A stretch of 64,000 nucleotides of DNA from Candidatus Wildermuthbacteria bacterium. Lineage in GTDB: Bacteria > Patescibacteriota > Minisyncoccia > Minisyncoccales > UBA10102. A model generated the notes under the pieces. It was not told where the DNA came from and did not search any database. It worked only from the letters and a program-made list of their open reading frames with translations. How positions within the stretch are numbered: position 1 is the first letter of the stretch; each line of letters opens with the position of its first letter. The stretch is from the NCBI GenBank assembly GCA_016203455.1, contig JACQMR010000014.1:1-64000 (forward strand). Direction: 5' to 3'. Below, piece after piece: positions 40,330 to 48,987 of the stretch. The position numbers and the translations under genes were made by a program.

Positions 40330-42617
40330 GTTTCCACGAGCAAAAGATCTTTTTTATTTTGAAAAGGCATTTCCCGATAGATTGCTTCCGTTACAAACGG
40401 AGTAAAAGGATGCAGGCATGTGAGCAGTCCCCGCATGACTTCTTTAAGAACGAATTGTCTGCCGGCTTTTTTTTGCGCGTTTTGGAGAACGGTTTTGGAA
40501 TCCTCCAGCACCTTGTCGGCGAATGCGTGCCAGGCGTAATGGTAGAGTTCCTCGGCGGCCTGGGAAAGCCGGAATGCTTCAAGATGTTTTGTGGCGCTTT
40601 TCCGTATGTTCAAAAAATCAGCAAGGATTTTTTTATCTTCTTTTGAAAGCGCGGGTTTTTTTTCAAGATCAAGATCTCCCGCGTTCATTGCCACAAATCT
40701 GCCGATATTCCAGAGTTTATTGGTAAAATTCCGGTACCCGCGCACCCGGTCTTCAGAGAGCTTGAGATCGTTGCCCGGGCCCGCTCCGATAATCAAAGAA
40801 AGCCGGGTGGCGTCCGCTCCGTATTTGTCTATCATGTCTAAGGGGTTGATGATGTTGCCCAGCGATTTTGACATTTTTCTTCCCTGGTTGTCCCGCACCA
40901 GGCCGTGCAGGTACACGGTCTTAAAGGGAATCTGCCCCGTAAGATATGTTGACAGTAAGATCATGCGCGCGACCCAGAAAAAAAGAATGTCGTATCCGGT
41001 TTCCAAAACACTGGTAGGATGGTAATTTGCAAAATCATTCTGTTGCCCTGGTTTACCCTGAGCGAGGCCGTGTTTTGTGGCCGAGTCGAAGGGCCATCCA
41101 AGAGTTGAGAATGTCCAAAGTCCGGAGGAAAACCAGGTATCCAAGGTGTCCTGGTCTTGTTGCGGAGTGCATGACCCGCAGATTGGGCATTTCGTTGGTT
41201 TTTCCGCCGCGACAAACATATTGATATTTTGGTCATTGGGATTTTGAATTTGTTTGGAAATTGGAAATTGGGAATTGGAAATTTCTTGTGTACAGTAGTA
41301 AACGGGTATCTGGTGTCCAAACCATATCTGCCTGGAAACGCACCAGTCGCGCAGGTCATTGATCCAGTGGTAGTAAACTTTTTCAAACCGTTTGGGCAAT
41401 ATTTCTATTTGTTTTGTTTTTACCGCATGCAACATGAGTTTCTTGAGCGTGGTTTTCTCTCCTTTGCGTATTCCTTTGAGTCCCGCGTGCGGGAAAGAAA
41501 ACTCTTTTGTAACCGCCACAAACCACTGCCGCATGATTTGCGGCTCAATAACTCCTCCGCCTCGGGAATTGGTGGCGACCCGATGGATGTAGGTTGCGTC
41601 TGTGCTTGCCAGGAGCCCTTTCTCTTGGAGCCGTTGTACAATGAGAGGCCGCGCCTTGGAAATATGCGTACCCGCCAGGGTCCCCGCTATAGGCAGAAGT
41701 TTTCGTTTAAGATCTATAATCTGCTCTTTTTCCAGGTTGTGCCGCGCCGCTATCTCAAAGTCAACGCGGTCATGCCACGGGGTAATGGTCATTACCCCTG
41801 TCCCGAATTCCATGTCAACCGCCGTGTCTTTAATAACGGTTGCCGTTATTTTCCCGTTCAGCCAGTCAACTTGAAGGGTTTGTCCGTGCGAATATTGCGC
41901 GTACCGCTTGTCTTTTGGGTGCATAACAACGAATTTATCCCCAAACTTTGTTTCCGGGCGCGCGGTTCCAATAATAAAGGGTCCGTATTTGAGGTAATAA
42001 AATGGGGCGGTTTCTTCTTTCCATTCTATTTCGTCGTCAGACACGGTGGTCTGCATTTTCGGGTCCCAGTTTACAATGCGGTCTCCGCGGTATATAAGCC
42101 CCTGATCATACATGGTTTTAAACGCCGTTCGCACGGCTTTGTTTCTTGGTTCGTCCAGCGTGTACGCTTCCCTGCTCCAGTCAAGCGAAGCCCCCATTTT
42201 TTTTACCTGATGCACAATGGTGTCGTGGCTTTCTTTGGCGAATTGTTGCACGAGCGCCAGGAGTTTTTCACGGCCCACATCGTATCTCGTTTCTTTTGTT
42301 TTTTTGTATAAGTCGCTTTCTACTTTTGCCTGCGTGGCAATTCCCGCGTGATCCGTCCCCGGGATCCACAGGGTTTTCTCGCCCTTCATTCTGTGATAGC
42401 GAACGAGCGTATCTTCAATGGCAAGCATTGACGCGTGTCCCATGTGCAGAGTTCCGGTTACATTGGGGGGAGGCAGAACAATGGAAAACGCTTTCGCGTT
42501 TTTTTGGCATACGCCTTTTTTGATGCACTCGTCCGGGTTGAAATATCCGCTCTGTTCCCAGAGTTTGTATATGTTGTCTTCGGTTTCTTTCGCGTTGTAT
42601 GCTGTAGGCAGTTCCAT
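40320..42617 (-). CDS. valS: valyl-tRNA synthetase
   Basis: It charges tRNA-Val and edits mischarged Thr. I start at ATG 42617 (MELPTAYNAKETEDN), giving 765 residues; the frame upstream reads through a repeat. The class I signatures are HMGHA (in VTGTLHMGHASM) and KMSKSLGN. GTDHAGIATQ, TRPETKFGDK and DTWFSSGLW are also present. The C-terminal coiled-coil arm of longer ValRS is missing. Two stretches look like repeat-encoded inserts: residues about 442-465 (ISNSQFPISKQIQNPN) before KCPICG, and about 507-525 (TKHGLAQGKPGQQND) before HPTSVLETGYDIL. Both are in frame. Confidence 0.96.
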   Translation of the reverse strand: MELPTAYNAKETEDNIYKLWEQSGYFNPDECIKKGVCQKNAKAFSIVLPPPNVTGTLHMGHASMLAIEDTLVRYHRMKGEKTLWIPGTDHAGIATQAKVESDLYKKTKETRYDVGREKLLALVQQFAKESHDTIVHQVKKMGASLDWSREAYTLDEPRNKAVRTAFKTMYDQGLIYRGDRIVNWDPKMQTTVSDDEIEWKEETAPFYYLKYGPFIIGTARPETKFGDKFVVMHPKDKRYAQYSHGQTLQVDWLNGKITATVIKDTAVDMEFGTGVMTITPWHDRVDFEIAARHNLEKEQIIDLKRKLLPIAGTLAGTHISKARPLIVQRLQEKGLLASTDATYIHRVATNSRGGGVIEPQIMRQWFVAVTKEFSFPHAGLKGIRKGEKTTLKKLMLHAVKTKQIEILPKRFEKVYYHWINDLRDWCVSRQIWFGHQIPVYYCTQEISNSQFPISKQIQNPNDQNINMFVAAEKPTKCPICGSCTPQQDQDTLDTWFSSGLWTFSTLGWPFDSATKHGLAQGKPGQQNDFANYHPTSVLETGYDILFFWVARMILLSTYLTGQIPFKTVYLHGLVRDNQGRKMSKSLGNIINPLDMIDKYGADATRLSLIIGAGPGNDLKLSEDRVRGYRNFTNKLWNIGRFVAMNAGDLDLEKKPALSKEDKKILADFLNIRKSATKHLEAFRLSQAAEELYHYAWHAFADKVLEDSKTVLQNAQKKAGRQFVLKEVMRGLLTCLHPFTPFVTEAIYREMPFQNKKDLLLVETWK
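41041..41096. repeat. palindromic repeat inserted in valS
   Basis: The DNA contains CCCTGAGCGAGGCC and GGCCGAGTCGAAGGG around GTGTTTTGT, an imperfect hairpin of a type frequent in CPR intergenic regions. It encodes TKHGLAQGKPGQQ, absent from other ValRS at this position as far as I know. Confidence 0.6.
41222..41290. repeat. AT-rich iterated repeat inserted in valS
   Basis: Iterations of GGAAATTGGGAATTGGAAAT encode ISNSQFPISKQIQNPN. The same pattern (AATTNGNAATT) occurs in the gaps at 45783 and 32252 and inside tsaD and the prepilin peptidase gene. Confidence 0.6.
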
Positions 42618-42814
42618 GGGGCCAGTTTTTAGTTGATAGTTTTTAGTTTTTATAAAACCGGCAGGATGCATTATTCAATGGCTGAATGGTTATATGGCTC
42701 AAAGGGTACGCCATTAAGTCATTTGACCATACAACCACAGAACCACTTTTTTCTATTCCCGATCTCTTCTGCAAGATACAAAATACTAGATACAAGCATG
42801 GTTTGAGCTTTTCT

Positions 42815-43936
42815 TTATCCTATCCTTACATTGGGTTGAGCTTCAATAGTGTCGGGGTTTTTGGGGTATAATCCCTTACGGAACAAAAAATATCCGGATA
42901 CCGCGGGCATTATTCCGTTATCCGTGCAGAGAAACGGGGAAGGCGCGAAAAGTTTCGCGCCGGATGCGCGTTCTTTCATGGATTTTTGCAATCGCGTTCG
43001 CAATTCTTGGTTTGCCGATACGCCTCCTCCCAGGAGAATACTTTTCGCGCCGTATTGTTCCGCGGCTTTCATCGTTTTTACAATAAGCACATCCGCGATG
43101 GCCTGCTGAATTTCACGCGCCATTTCTTGGATATATTCTTTTGACTGCCGCGTTTTTTCGTCTGTTTCTTTGTGTTTGTAAAGCACCGCGGTTTTAAGTC
43201 CTGAAAAGCTGAAATCAAAATCCTTTGTGTGCATCATAGGCCTTGGTAAAACAATTTCTAATTTAGAATTTAGAATCTTCTTTGTCGTTTGAGCGGCAAG
43301 GAGGGTGGGCCTGCCCGCCATAGCCGCTTTGGCTATGGCGGGACCCCCGGGATACCCAAGCCCCAGGATTCTGGCGGTTTTGTCAAACGCTTCTCCGGCC
43401 GCGTCATCTCGGGTTTCTCCGATTACCTTGTACTCCCCCATTGCTTTGGCGACTATGATTTGCGTGTGGCCCCCAGAAACCAAAAGAGCTATGGCCGGGA
43501 ATACGCGCTTTGCGCTTTGCAGGCGGAATGTTTTTGGCTCTGTTTCTTTAAGCAGGGCGCAAAGCAGGTGCCCTTCCATGTGATTTGCTGGAACAAGAGG
43601 GATGTTCCAGCTCCGCGCGAGGTCTTTCGCAAAGTTGACTCCCTCCCAAAGGCACGGAGAAAGCCCGGGGCCATAAGTAACGGCGATTGCCCGGATGCCC
43701 GGGTTTTTCCTTGGGAGGCGCGCTTTTGAAAGAACAGCGGAAAGCGCGATGGGGAGATTTTCTTTATGCGCCCGTTTTGCCTCGTTGGGGTATACTCCGC
43801 CATACTTTTTATTAAGCTCCGTTTGCGAAGAAATGGCATGGGCAAGAATGTTAAAGAGGGGCCGTACCGTTCCGGTTGCTTCCAGGACGGCTATGCAGGT
43901 GTCGTCGCACGAAGTTTCAATGCCGAGGATTTTCAT
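42815..43936 (-). CDS. tsaD: tRNA threonylcarbamoyltransferase TsaD (t6A37 synthesis)
   Basis: TsaD transfers threonylcarbamoyl to A37 of ANN-decoding tRNAs. The 373-residue protein has ILGIETSCDDTCIAV at the N terminus, the iron-binding HMEGH (around residue 118-122), LVSGGHTQI, GEAFDKTARILGLGYPGGP, FSFSGLKTA and the C-terminal GGGVSANQELR. Family length is about 330-345; the excess comes from two repeat-derived stretches, AKAAMAGRPT (encoded by a palindrome at 43314-43342) and ILNSKLEIV (encoded at 43252-43278). Partner genes tsaB, tsaC and tsaE are not in the window. The last 30 residues are unusual (GLYPKNPDTIEAQPN). Confidence 0.96.
   Translation of the reverse strand: MKILGIETSCDDTCIAVLEATGTVRPLFNILAHAISSQTELNKKYGGVYPNEAKRAHKENLPIALSAVLSKARLPRKNPGIRAIAVTYGPGLSPCLWEGVNFAKDLARSWNIPLVPANHMEGHLLCALLKETEPKTFRLQSAKRVFPAIALLVSGGHTQIIVAKAMGEYKVIGETRDDAAGEAFDKTARILGLGYPGGPAIAKAAMAGRPTLLAAQTTKKILNSKLEIVLPRPMMHTKDFDFSFSGLKTAVLYKHKETDEKTRQSKEYIQEMAREIQQAIADVLIVKTMKAAEQYGAKSILLGGGVSANQELRTRLQKSMKERASGAKLFAPSPFLCTDNGIMPAVSGYFLFRKGLYPKNPDTIEAQPNVRIG
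43252..43278. repeat. AT-rich repeat inserted in tsaD
   Basis: AATTTCTAATTTAGAATTTAG belongs to the same AATT-iterated family as the valS and pilD inserts and encodes ILNSKLEIV between the ALA-rich helix and PRPMMHTKDFDFSFSG. Confidence 0.6.
43314..43342. repeat. 12-bp perfect palindrome inside tsaD
   Basis: CCCGCCATAGCC and GGCTATGGCGGG flank GCTTT, a perfect hairpin within codons for PAIAKAAMAGR. The conserved GGPAIAK of TsaD overlaps its start, so part may be coincidental, but the perfect symmetry is not required by the protein. Confidence 0.55.
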
Positions 43937-44010
43937 GTTCGTATGTTTTTGAGCATAGCGGACAGGTTGATTTTTTGCAATTTTCTGGTATACAATACAC
44001 AGCAGTATTT

Positions 44011-44086
44011 GGTCCCATCGTCTAGTTTGGTCTAGGACGCCGGGTTTTCATCCCGGAAATCAGGGGTTCAAATCCCCTTGGGACCG
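44011..44086 (+). tRNA. tRNA-Glu (TTC)
   Basis: Acceptor GGTCCCA pairs with TGGGACC. The anticodon stem CCGGG/CCCGG encloses TTTTCAT, giving TTC. A promoter-like TTGATT plus TATACA (16-nt spacer) lies just upstream of the gene, ending about 15 nt before it. Confidence 0.93.
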
Positions 44087-44201
44087 CAGTACCAAAGCAA
44101 GCAACCTGCGTTGCTTGCGTGGGGATTTGAAGGGTTTGAAGTTATGCCGGCAGGCATCTGAAAACCCCGGGTCAAACAATCCCCTTGATCCCCTTTTTTA
44201 C

Positions 44202-45767
44202 ATGAACACCCTACCCGCGTCTTATCTCCATATCGGCAAGGCCGCCGATCTCGCGGACCCGGGCGACCGGAGATTGTTTCGGTTTTTTGAAATATTGCCG
44301 GGCCTGTTGTCTTGGGGCACCCTATTGGGTTCCGTGATATTTTCGTGGCTGTTCCCTTCGTGGACGGCGTTTTTTATGATGGCCTTTGTGGTGTATTGGG
44401 TATTGAGAATGTTGTATTTTCTTTTCTATCTTGCCGCGGGGTATAGAAAAATGCGCCGGCATGAAAAGAAAGATTGGTTGCGGGAGCTTTCCCGTTTGAA
44501 CGCGTCCGTGAGTCCTTTGGGCATTACATCCTGGAAGGATGTGTATCATTTGGTGATTATGCCTTCGTACAAGGAACCCCTTGAGGTTTTGCGGGCGAGT
44601 TTTTCCGCGCTTGCCCGGACGCGGTACCCAAAAGACAGAATTATTGTCGTGTTGGGCATTGAGCAGAGAGAAGGTCAGGAGGCGAGAGACAAGGCCGCCG
44701 TTCTTTTGCGCGAGTTTGGCTCTTCTTTTTTTCATTTTCTTGTAACCGAGCATCCGCAAGATATTTTGGGAGAGATCACGGGCAAGGGCTCAAACGAGTC
44801 ATTCGCGGCGCGCGCGGCAAAAACAGAAATCATAGACGCTCTGAAAATCCCGTATAACCGGGTTATTGTTTCATCTTTGGACGCGGATACCGTGGTATTT
44901 CCCCAGTATTTTTCATGTCTTTCCTGGCACTATATTGCCGCCAAACATCCAACGAGAACGAGTTTTCAGCCCATTCCTTTGTATATTAACAATATCTGGC
45001 AGGCGCCCCCAATCTCCCGCGTGTTCGCGTTTTCTTCCACATTCTGGCATACCATGAATCAGCAAAGGCCCGAGAAACTTATTACCTTTTCCTCGCACGC
45101 GATGTCGTTTTCCGCGCTGGTGGATGTCGGTTTTAAGGCGGTCAATGTGGTGAGCGACGATTCCCGTATTTTTTGGCAGTGTTTTTTTAAATATCACGGA
45201 GATTATCGCGTGGAATCTTTGCATTACCCCGTTTCCATGGACGCGAATGTCGCGCCGCGATTATTTGGAACCATGAAAAACATTTACCGCCAGCATAGGC
45301 GATGGGCATACGGATGCGGGGAGATCGCGTACGCGTTTTTTGGATTTGTAAAAGACAAAAGCATATCGCGCTCGCGCAAGTTCTCTTTGGGTTTTGAGCT
45401 TCTGGAGTCGCACTGGTCGTGGGCAACATCTTCCATATTGCTGTTTATGTTGGGGCATTTGCCCTCTATTCTGGGAGGCGAGGAATTCTCCAGAACGCTT
45501 TTGTCATACAATCTTCCACGCTTTACCAGCGATATTCTTACGATTTCCATGATTGGCGTTGTTATGGTGGCGGCATTGAGCATATCTTTGCTTCCGCCGA
45601 GAAAACCTTCGTTCGGGAAATTAAGGGTTATATGGTTCGGGGCGCAGTGGTTCATACTCCCTTTCGTGATGATCTTTTTTATGGCCCTTCCCGCTTTGGA
45701 GGCGCAGACCCGCTGGATGCTGGGCAGGTATCTCGGTTTTTGGGTTACGCCAAAAACGAGGAGGTAA
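44202..45767 (+). CDS. family 2 glycosyltransferase, cellulose-synthase-like membrane enzyme
   Basis: I start at ATG 44202 (521 residues), since the upstream frame crosses the tRNA 3' flank. Two membrane segments near residues 30-80 precede the GT-A catalytic domain. The domain shows MPSYKEPLEVL, the DAD metal motif in SSLDADTVVF, SDDSRIFWQ and the product-binding QHRRW, as in processive GT2 enzymes. The C-terminal third has further membrane helices (SWATSSILLFMLGHLP; ILTISMIGVVMVAALSISLL; WFILPFVMIFFMALPAL). It likely builds a surface polysaccharide or lipid-linked sugar at the cytoplasmic membrane. It is a single-gene unit after tRNA-Glu. Confidence 0.85.
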   Translation: MNTLPASYLHIGKAADLADPGDRRLFRFFEILPGLLSWGTLLGSVIFSWLFPSWTAFFMMAFVVYWVLRMLYFLFYLAAGYRKMRRHEKKDWLRELSRLNASVSPLGITSWKDVYHLVIMPSYKEPLEVLRASFSALARTRYPKDRIIVVLGIEQREGQEARDKAAVLLREFGSSFFHFLVTEHPQDILGEITGKGSNESFAARAAKTEIIDALKIPYNRVIVSSLDADTVVFPQYFSCLSWHYIAAKHPTRTSFQPIPLYINNIWQAPPISRVFAFSSTFWHTMNQQRPEKLITFSSHAMSFSALVDVGFKAVNVVSDDSRIFWQCFFKYHGDYRVESLHYPVSMDANVAPRLFGTMKNIYRQHRRWAYGCGEIAYAFFGFVKDKSISRSRKFSLGFELLESHWSWATSSILLFMLGHLPSILGGEEFSRTLLSYNLPRFTSDILTISMIGVVMVAALSISLLPPRKPSFGKLRVIWFGAQWFILPFVMIFFMALPALEAQTRWMLGRYLGFWVTPKTRR

Positions 45768-45901
45768 CCCAGAAACCGAATTTCTAATTTTTCAATTTTT
45801 AATTTCCAATGAATGAGTTAATGTCTTAATTTTTTAAACATTAGGTCATTGGAATTTGTTTGTAATTTGGTGCTTGGAATTTTTCTGCTTTCGGCAGTCA
45901 T

Positions 45902-48082
45902 TTATTCCATGTGGAGCCGTTCTCTGTAATGTTGCGTGATTTCTTTGAGCAAGGGATGGCGCGCCAAAGAAATATCGCTGTCCAGAACTGATTTTGCCGC
46001 TTCCCTTGCTTTTGCCACAAGCTTAAGATTGGTGAGATTTGCCATGGCAAAATCGGGAATCCCCCACTGTTTGGTTCCGGCAAAGTCCCCCGGCCCCCTT
46101 AATTGCAGGTCTTTTTCCGCAAGGAGAAATCCGCTGTTTGACTCAACAAGGGCGCGCAGGCGCGCTTGGGTTTGGGCGGATCTGGACTCTGTAAACAAAA
46201 AGCAGTATGACTGATGGTCTGATCTCCCCACCCTTCCCCTAAACTGGTGGAGTTGAGCCAGCCCAAAACGGTCAGCGCCCTCTATCATCATGACGCTCGC
46301 GTTGGGGATATCCACGCCCACTTCAACCACCGAGGTTGAAACCAGTATGTCTGTTTTTCCGCGCTTGAATTTTTTCATAACTTCTTCTTTCTCTCTCGCG
46401 GGCATTTTTCCGTGAAGCATGGCGACGCGCAGTTCCGGAAACACTTCTTTCGCGAGTTTCTCGTATTCTTCTTTCACTGTTTTTATTTCTGTTACTGGTT
46501 GCGTGTTATTTGTGGAGGGTTCTATCCTTGGGCAGATTACAAAAACCTGTCGTCCTTTTTCAACTTCTTTTTTCATGAATACATAAGCGGCGCCGCGGTC
46601 TTTGGGAGCTATGACTTTGGTTTCTATGGGTTTTCTTCCTATTGGGAGTTCGTCTATAACCGTGGGGTCTAAATCCCCGTACAGCGTCATGGCGAGAGTT
46701 CTGGGTATGGGGGTCGCGGTCATGGAAAGAAAATGAGGAGTTAAGATAGTTTGCTTGCCCCGAGCTTTGTCGAGGGGTAGTTTGCTTGCCCCGAGCTTTG
46801 TCGAGGGGTAGTTTGCTTGCCCCGAGCTTTGTCGAGGGGTAGTTTGCAGGTGGGCTCTTTGCCTAACTCCAAAGCGGTGCTGTTCATCTACCACCACAAG
46901 GGCAAGGTTGGAAAATCGCACTTTGTCTTGTATGAGGGCGTGCGTGCCAATGAGGATGTCTATGGCCCCTTCTTTTGCTTTTTGGAGGAGTTTGGCGCGC
47001 GAGATTTCAATGGAATCGTTTGGGAGTTTGGGAGATATGAACAGGTCGGAAGATCCGGTGAGCAGGCCAATGGTCGCCTTGAAAGGAGCAAGAGAGGAGC
47101 CAATGGTTTTGAAATGCTGGCGCGCCAAAATTTCAGTGGGCGCGAGGAACGCGGCCTGAAAGCCGGCTTTCACGCACGCGAGAGCGGCCATGGCCGCCAC
47201 GACGGTTTTGCCTGATCCCACATCGCCCTGCAATATCCGGTTCATGGGCCTGGGTTTTTCCATGTCTTTAAGAATGAGCCACGCGGCTTTTTTTTGGCCG
47301 TCCGTAAGGGTAAACGGGAGTTTCGCGATAAATCGCTTCATCATGTCTACGGACAATGGGATGGACGGCGCTTTGATCTCCGCGAGTTTTTTTCGTTCCG
47401 TGAGTATGAATAATGAAATATAAAAAAGTTCTTCAAATGAAAAGCGTTCTCTCGCGAGATCCGCCTGTTTTTGAGAGTCGGGAAAATGGACTTGCCGCAG
47501 AGCGGCGGCAAACGGCAAGAGATTGCATTCTTTTTGAACGGATTGAGGCAGAGCGTCCTCCAGAGCATTTCCAATCGCGTTAAGAATTGAGTGGATGATA
47601 AATCGGAGCCATTTTGAAGACACTCCCTTTGTCTCCGCGTACACGGGAGCGATACGCCCTATATGAATGGGGCTGGGGCCTTCTTTTTCATGCGCGGGGT
47701 TAGACACAAAAATTCCGGTTTTGTCCCGGAGCACTTTGCCGCAAAGCAATATTTTTTCGCCGGCCCCGAATGTTTGCGCCAGATACGGCTGATTGAGCCA
47801 TACGACGCGCGCGCTTCCGGTCGCGTCAGAAAATATCCCTTCAACCACGGACACCTGCTTTATGAATGTTCTTTTTTCTTGAACATTTGCGATCGTGCCG
47901 GAAAGGCAGAATTCCTTGCCCTCCGTAATCTTTGAAACGGGGGTAATGACGGACAGGTCCCGGTATGTTTTGGGAAAATGAAACAAGAGATCTCGCGCCG
48001 TTAAAATTCCCATGCCTTTCAGCCGTTTTTGATACACCGGCCCCACGCGGGGTACTTCAGATAGAGGAGATGAAAGGTTCAT
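45902..48082 (-). CDS. recG: ATP-dependent DNA helicase RecG
   Basis: RecG remodels stalled replication forks and Holliday junctions. The 726-residue protein has the N-terminal wedge (OB) domain, Walker A GDVGSGKT, VVDEQHRFG (DEAH-like motif II), MTATPIPRT (motif III), and FRGRVGRSDHQSYCFL (motif VI), with the C-terminal TRG segment. Residues about 415-445 (PRQSSGQANYPSTKLGAS and KLPLDKARG) are not RecG sequence but the translation of a 31-bp tandem triplicate at 46748-46840, sitting between RAHLQTT and the motif III strand. The frame is kept because three copies give 93 nt. Confidence 0.96.
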   Translation of the reverse strand: MNLSSPLSEVPRVGPVYQKRLKGMGILTARDLLFHFPKTYRDLSVITPVSKITEGKEFCLSGTIANVQEKRTFIKQVSVVEGIFSDATGSARVVWLNQPYLAQTFGAGEKILLCGKVLRDKTGIFVSNPAHEKEGPSPIHIGRIAPVYAETKGVSSKWLRFIIHSILNAIGNALEDALPQSVQKECNLLPFAAALRQVHFPDSQKQADLARERFSFEELFYISLFILTERKKLAEIKAPSIPLSVDMMKRFIAKLPFTLTDGQKKAAWLILKDMEKPRPMNRILQGDVGSGKTVVAAMAALACVKAGFQAAFLAPTEILARQHFKTIGSSLAPFKATIGLLTGSSDLFISPKLPNDSIEISRAKLLQKAKEGAIDILIGTHALIQDKVRFSNLALVVVDEQHRFGVRQRAHLQTTPRQSSGQANYPSTKLGASKLPLDKARGKQTILTPHFLSMTATPIPRTLAMTLYGDLDPTVIDELPIGRKPIETKVIAPKDRGAAYVFMKKEVEKGRQVFVICPRIEPSTNNTQPVTEIKTVKEEYEKLAKEVFPELRVAMLHGKMPAREKEEVMKKFKRGKTDILVSTSVVEVGVDIPNASVMMIEGADRFGLAQLHQFRGRVGRSDHQSYCFLFTESRSAQTQARLRALVESNSGFLLAEKDLQLRGPGDFAGTKQWGIPDFAMANLTNLKLVAKAREAAKSVLDSDISLARHPLLKEITQHYRERLHME
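46748..46840. repeat. 31-bp tandem repeat, three copies, inside recG
   Basis: Three identical units occupy 46748-46778, 46779-46809 and 46810-46840; each begins AGTTTGCTTGCCCCGAGC and ends TTTGTCGAGGGGT. A fragment (AGTTTGC) follows. Because 31 is not a multiple of three, the three copies are read in three frames, and only the triplet keeps recG open. Confidence 0.92.
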
Positions 48083-48090
48083 TGTGTTGG

Positions 48091-48162
48091 TGTCCCCACG
48101 AGGAATCGAACCTCGATCTCAAGCTCCGCAAGCTTGCGTCCTGTCCGTTGGGCTATGGGGAC
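48091..48162 (-). tRNA. tRNA-Arg (GCG)
   Basis: On the minus strand acceptor GTCCCCA pairs with TGGGGAC. The anticodon stem CAAGC/GCTTG encloses TTGCGGA, giving anticodon GCG. Most bacteria read CGU/CGC with an ACG anticodon deaminated to inosine, so this is uncommon. Confidence 0.9.
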
Positions 48163-48240
48163 ATGAGTCGGTTATATCATATATCCGCAGGGAGTTCCAC
48201 ATTTGAAAATATACGAGAAATGAGATATACATATGTTCAA

Positions 48241-48320
48241 GGAGAGGTGGCTGAGAGGGTTGAACGGAAGCGAGCGCCCCGTTCAACGGGAATCAAAAGA
48301 TTCCCGGGCGGCCTATCAGC
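48241..48320 (+). pseudogene. truncated tRNA-Ser copy (5' end only)
   Basis: GGAGAGGTGGCTGAGAGG (48241-48258) is identical to the first 18 nt of the intact tRNA-Ser 123 nt downstream. No matching CCTCTCC acceptor strand follows. Instead two hairpins (GTTGAACG/CGTTCAAC and GGGAATC/GATTCCC) occupy the rest. It looks like a duplicated and interrupted tRNA at an integration hot spot. Confidence 0.6.
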
Positions 48321-48363
48321 ACAATTTTTATCCGCTCTTGTTGCACAAGAGCATTATAGTAAT

Positions 48364-48450
48364 GGAGAGGTGGCTGAGAGGCCGAAAGCGGCACGCTGCT
48401 AATGTGTTAGGGGAGAAATCCCCTCGTGGGTTCGAATCCCACCCTCTCCG
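48364..48450 (+). tRNA. tRNA-Ser (GCT)
   Basis: Acceptor GGAGAGG pairs with CCTCTCC. The anticodon loop CTGCTAA gives GCT, and the class II variable arm (GGGGAGAAATCCCC) is clear. Its 3' end runs straight into the palindromic mosaic copy B. Confidence 0.93.
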
Positions 48451-48695
48451 CCTTCGCTCGCCGAAGCGGCGAGCTACGGCGGACGCAGTCCGCCAGTAGA
48501 TCGTCGCGAAGGCGGGCTTCGGCCTGGCTACGCCAAATGGCTATGCCATGGCGAGCGGACGCAGTCCGCTAGAAGCCCCGAACTTTGCGAAGGCGGGCTT
48601 CGCCACGCCGAAGCGACGAGCTACGGCCTGGCTACGCCAAATGGCTATGCCATGGCGAGCGGACGCAGTCCGCCAGTAGATCGTCGCGAAGGAGA
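48451..48695. repeat. GC-rich palindromic mosaic element, copy B (3' of tRNA-Ser)
   Basis: The region starts CCTTCGCTCGCCGAAGCGGC with the hairpin CTCGCCG/CGGCGAG. It then contains GGACGCAGTCCGCCAGTAG twice and the module GGCTACGCCAAATGGCTATG twice, ending GATCGTCGCGAAGG. No ORF is plausible. It is the longest of the three copies, with an internal duplication. Confidence 0.82.
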
Positions 48696-48709
48696 GATTC
48701 GTAAAAATT

Positions 48710-48946
48710 ATGTACACCGTCTATATTCTGAAATGTGCCGATGGAAAACCCTACACCGGTTGTACTGAAAATCTTGAAGAAAGATTGGAGCGTCATAATA
48801 ATGGATATGTACCAGCAACGGAGAATCTACGCCCCATAGAACTCGTTACTCATATAGTTTTCAGCGACAAATATAAAGCTTTTGAATTTGAGAAGTATCT
48901 AAAATCAGGATCTGGCCGAGCGTTCTTAAGCAGGCATTTAATCTGA
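48710..48946 (+). CDS. GIY-YIG endonuclease-domain protein
   Basis: The 78-residue protein is a stand-alone GIY-YIG nuclease domain of the YhbQ/UPF0213 kind: YTVYILKCADG (GIY strand), PYTGCTENLEERLERHNNG (YIG strand with the conserved Arg) and a C-terminal KAFEFEKYLKSGSG with the catalytic Glu region. Homologues act on DNA structures or are of unknown role; many are mobile. It lies 15 nt after the palindromic mosaic copy B, at the left edge of the AT-richer island, and could be linked to movement of that element, which is inference. Confidence 0.85.
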   Translation: MYTVYILKCADGKPYTGCTENLEERLERHNNGYVPATENLRPIELVTHIVFSDKYKAFEFEKYLKSGSGRAFLSRHLI

Positions 48947-48966
48947 AAAGTGATAAAATGTAAGAA
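48942..48966 (+). promoter_or_regulatory. 25-nt duplicated promoter-like element, copy 1
   Basis: The 25 nt beginning TCTGAAAAGTGATAAAATG and ending TAAGAA occur identically at 51490-51514. GATAAAAT resembles a -10 box. Each copy precedes a gene start by 22-105 nt and each is followed by a GAAGG tract. Confidence 0.55.
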
Positions 48967-48987
48967 TCTTGAAGGAATCCGAACTAT

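Noticed and set aside
41229-42311. A 360-codon open frame opposite valS
   Set aside because: It mirrors ValS codons, contains no recognisable family pattern and has an unlikely composition.
46748-46840. The triple repeat as a CRISPR array
   Set aside because: The units are tandem with no spacers and lie inside recG. No cas genes are present in the window.
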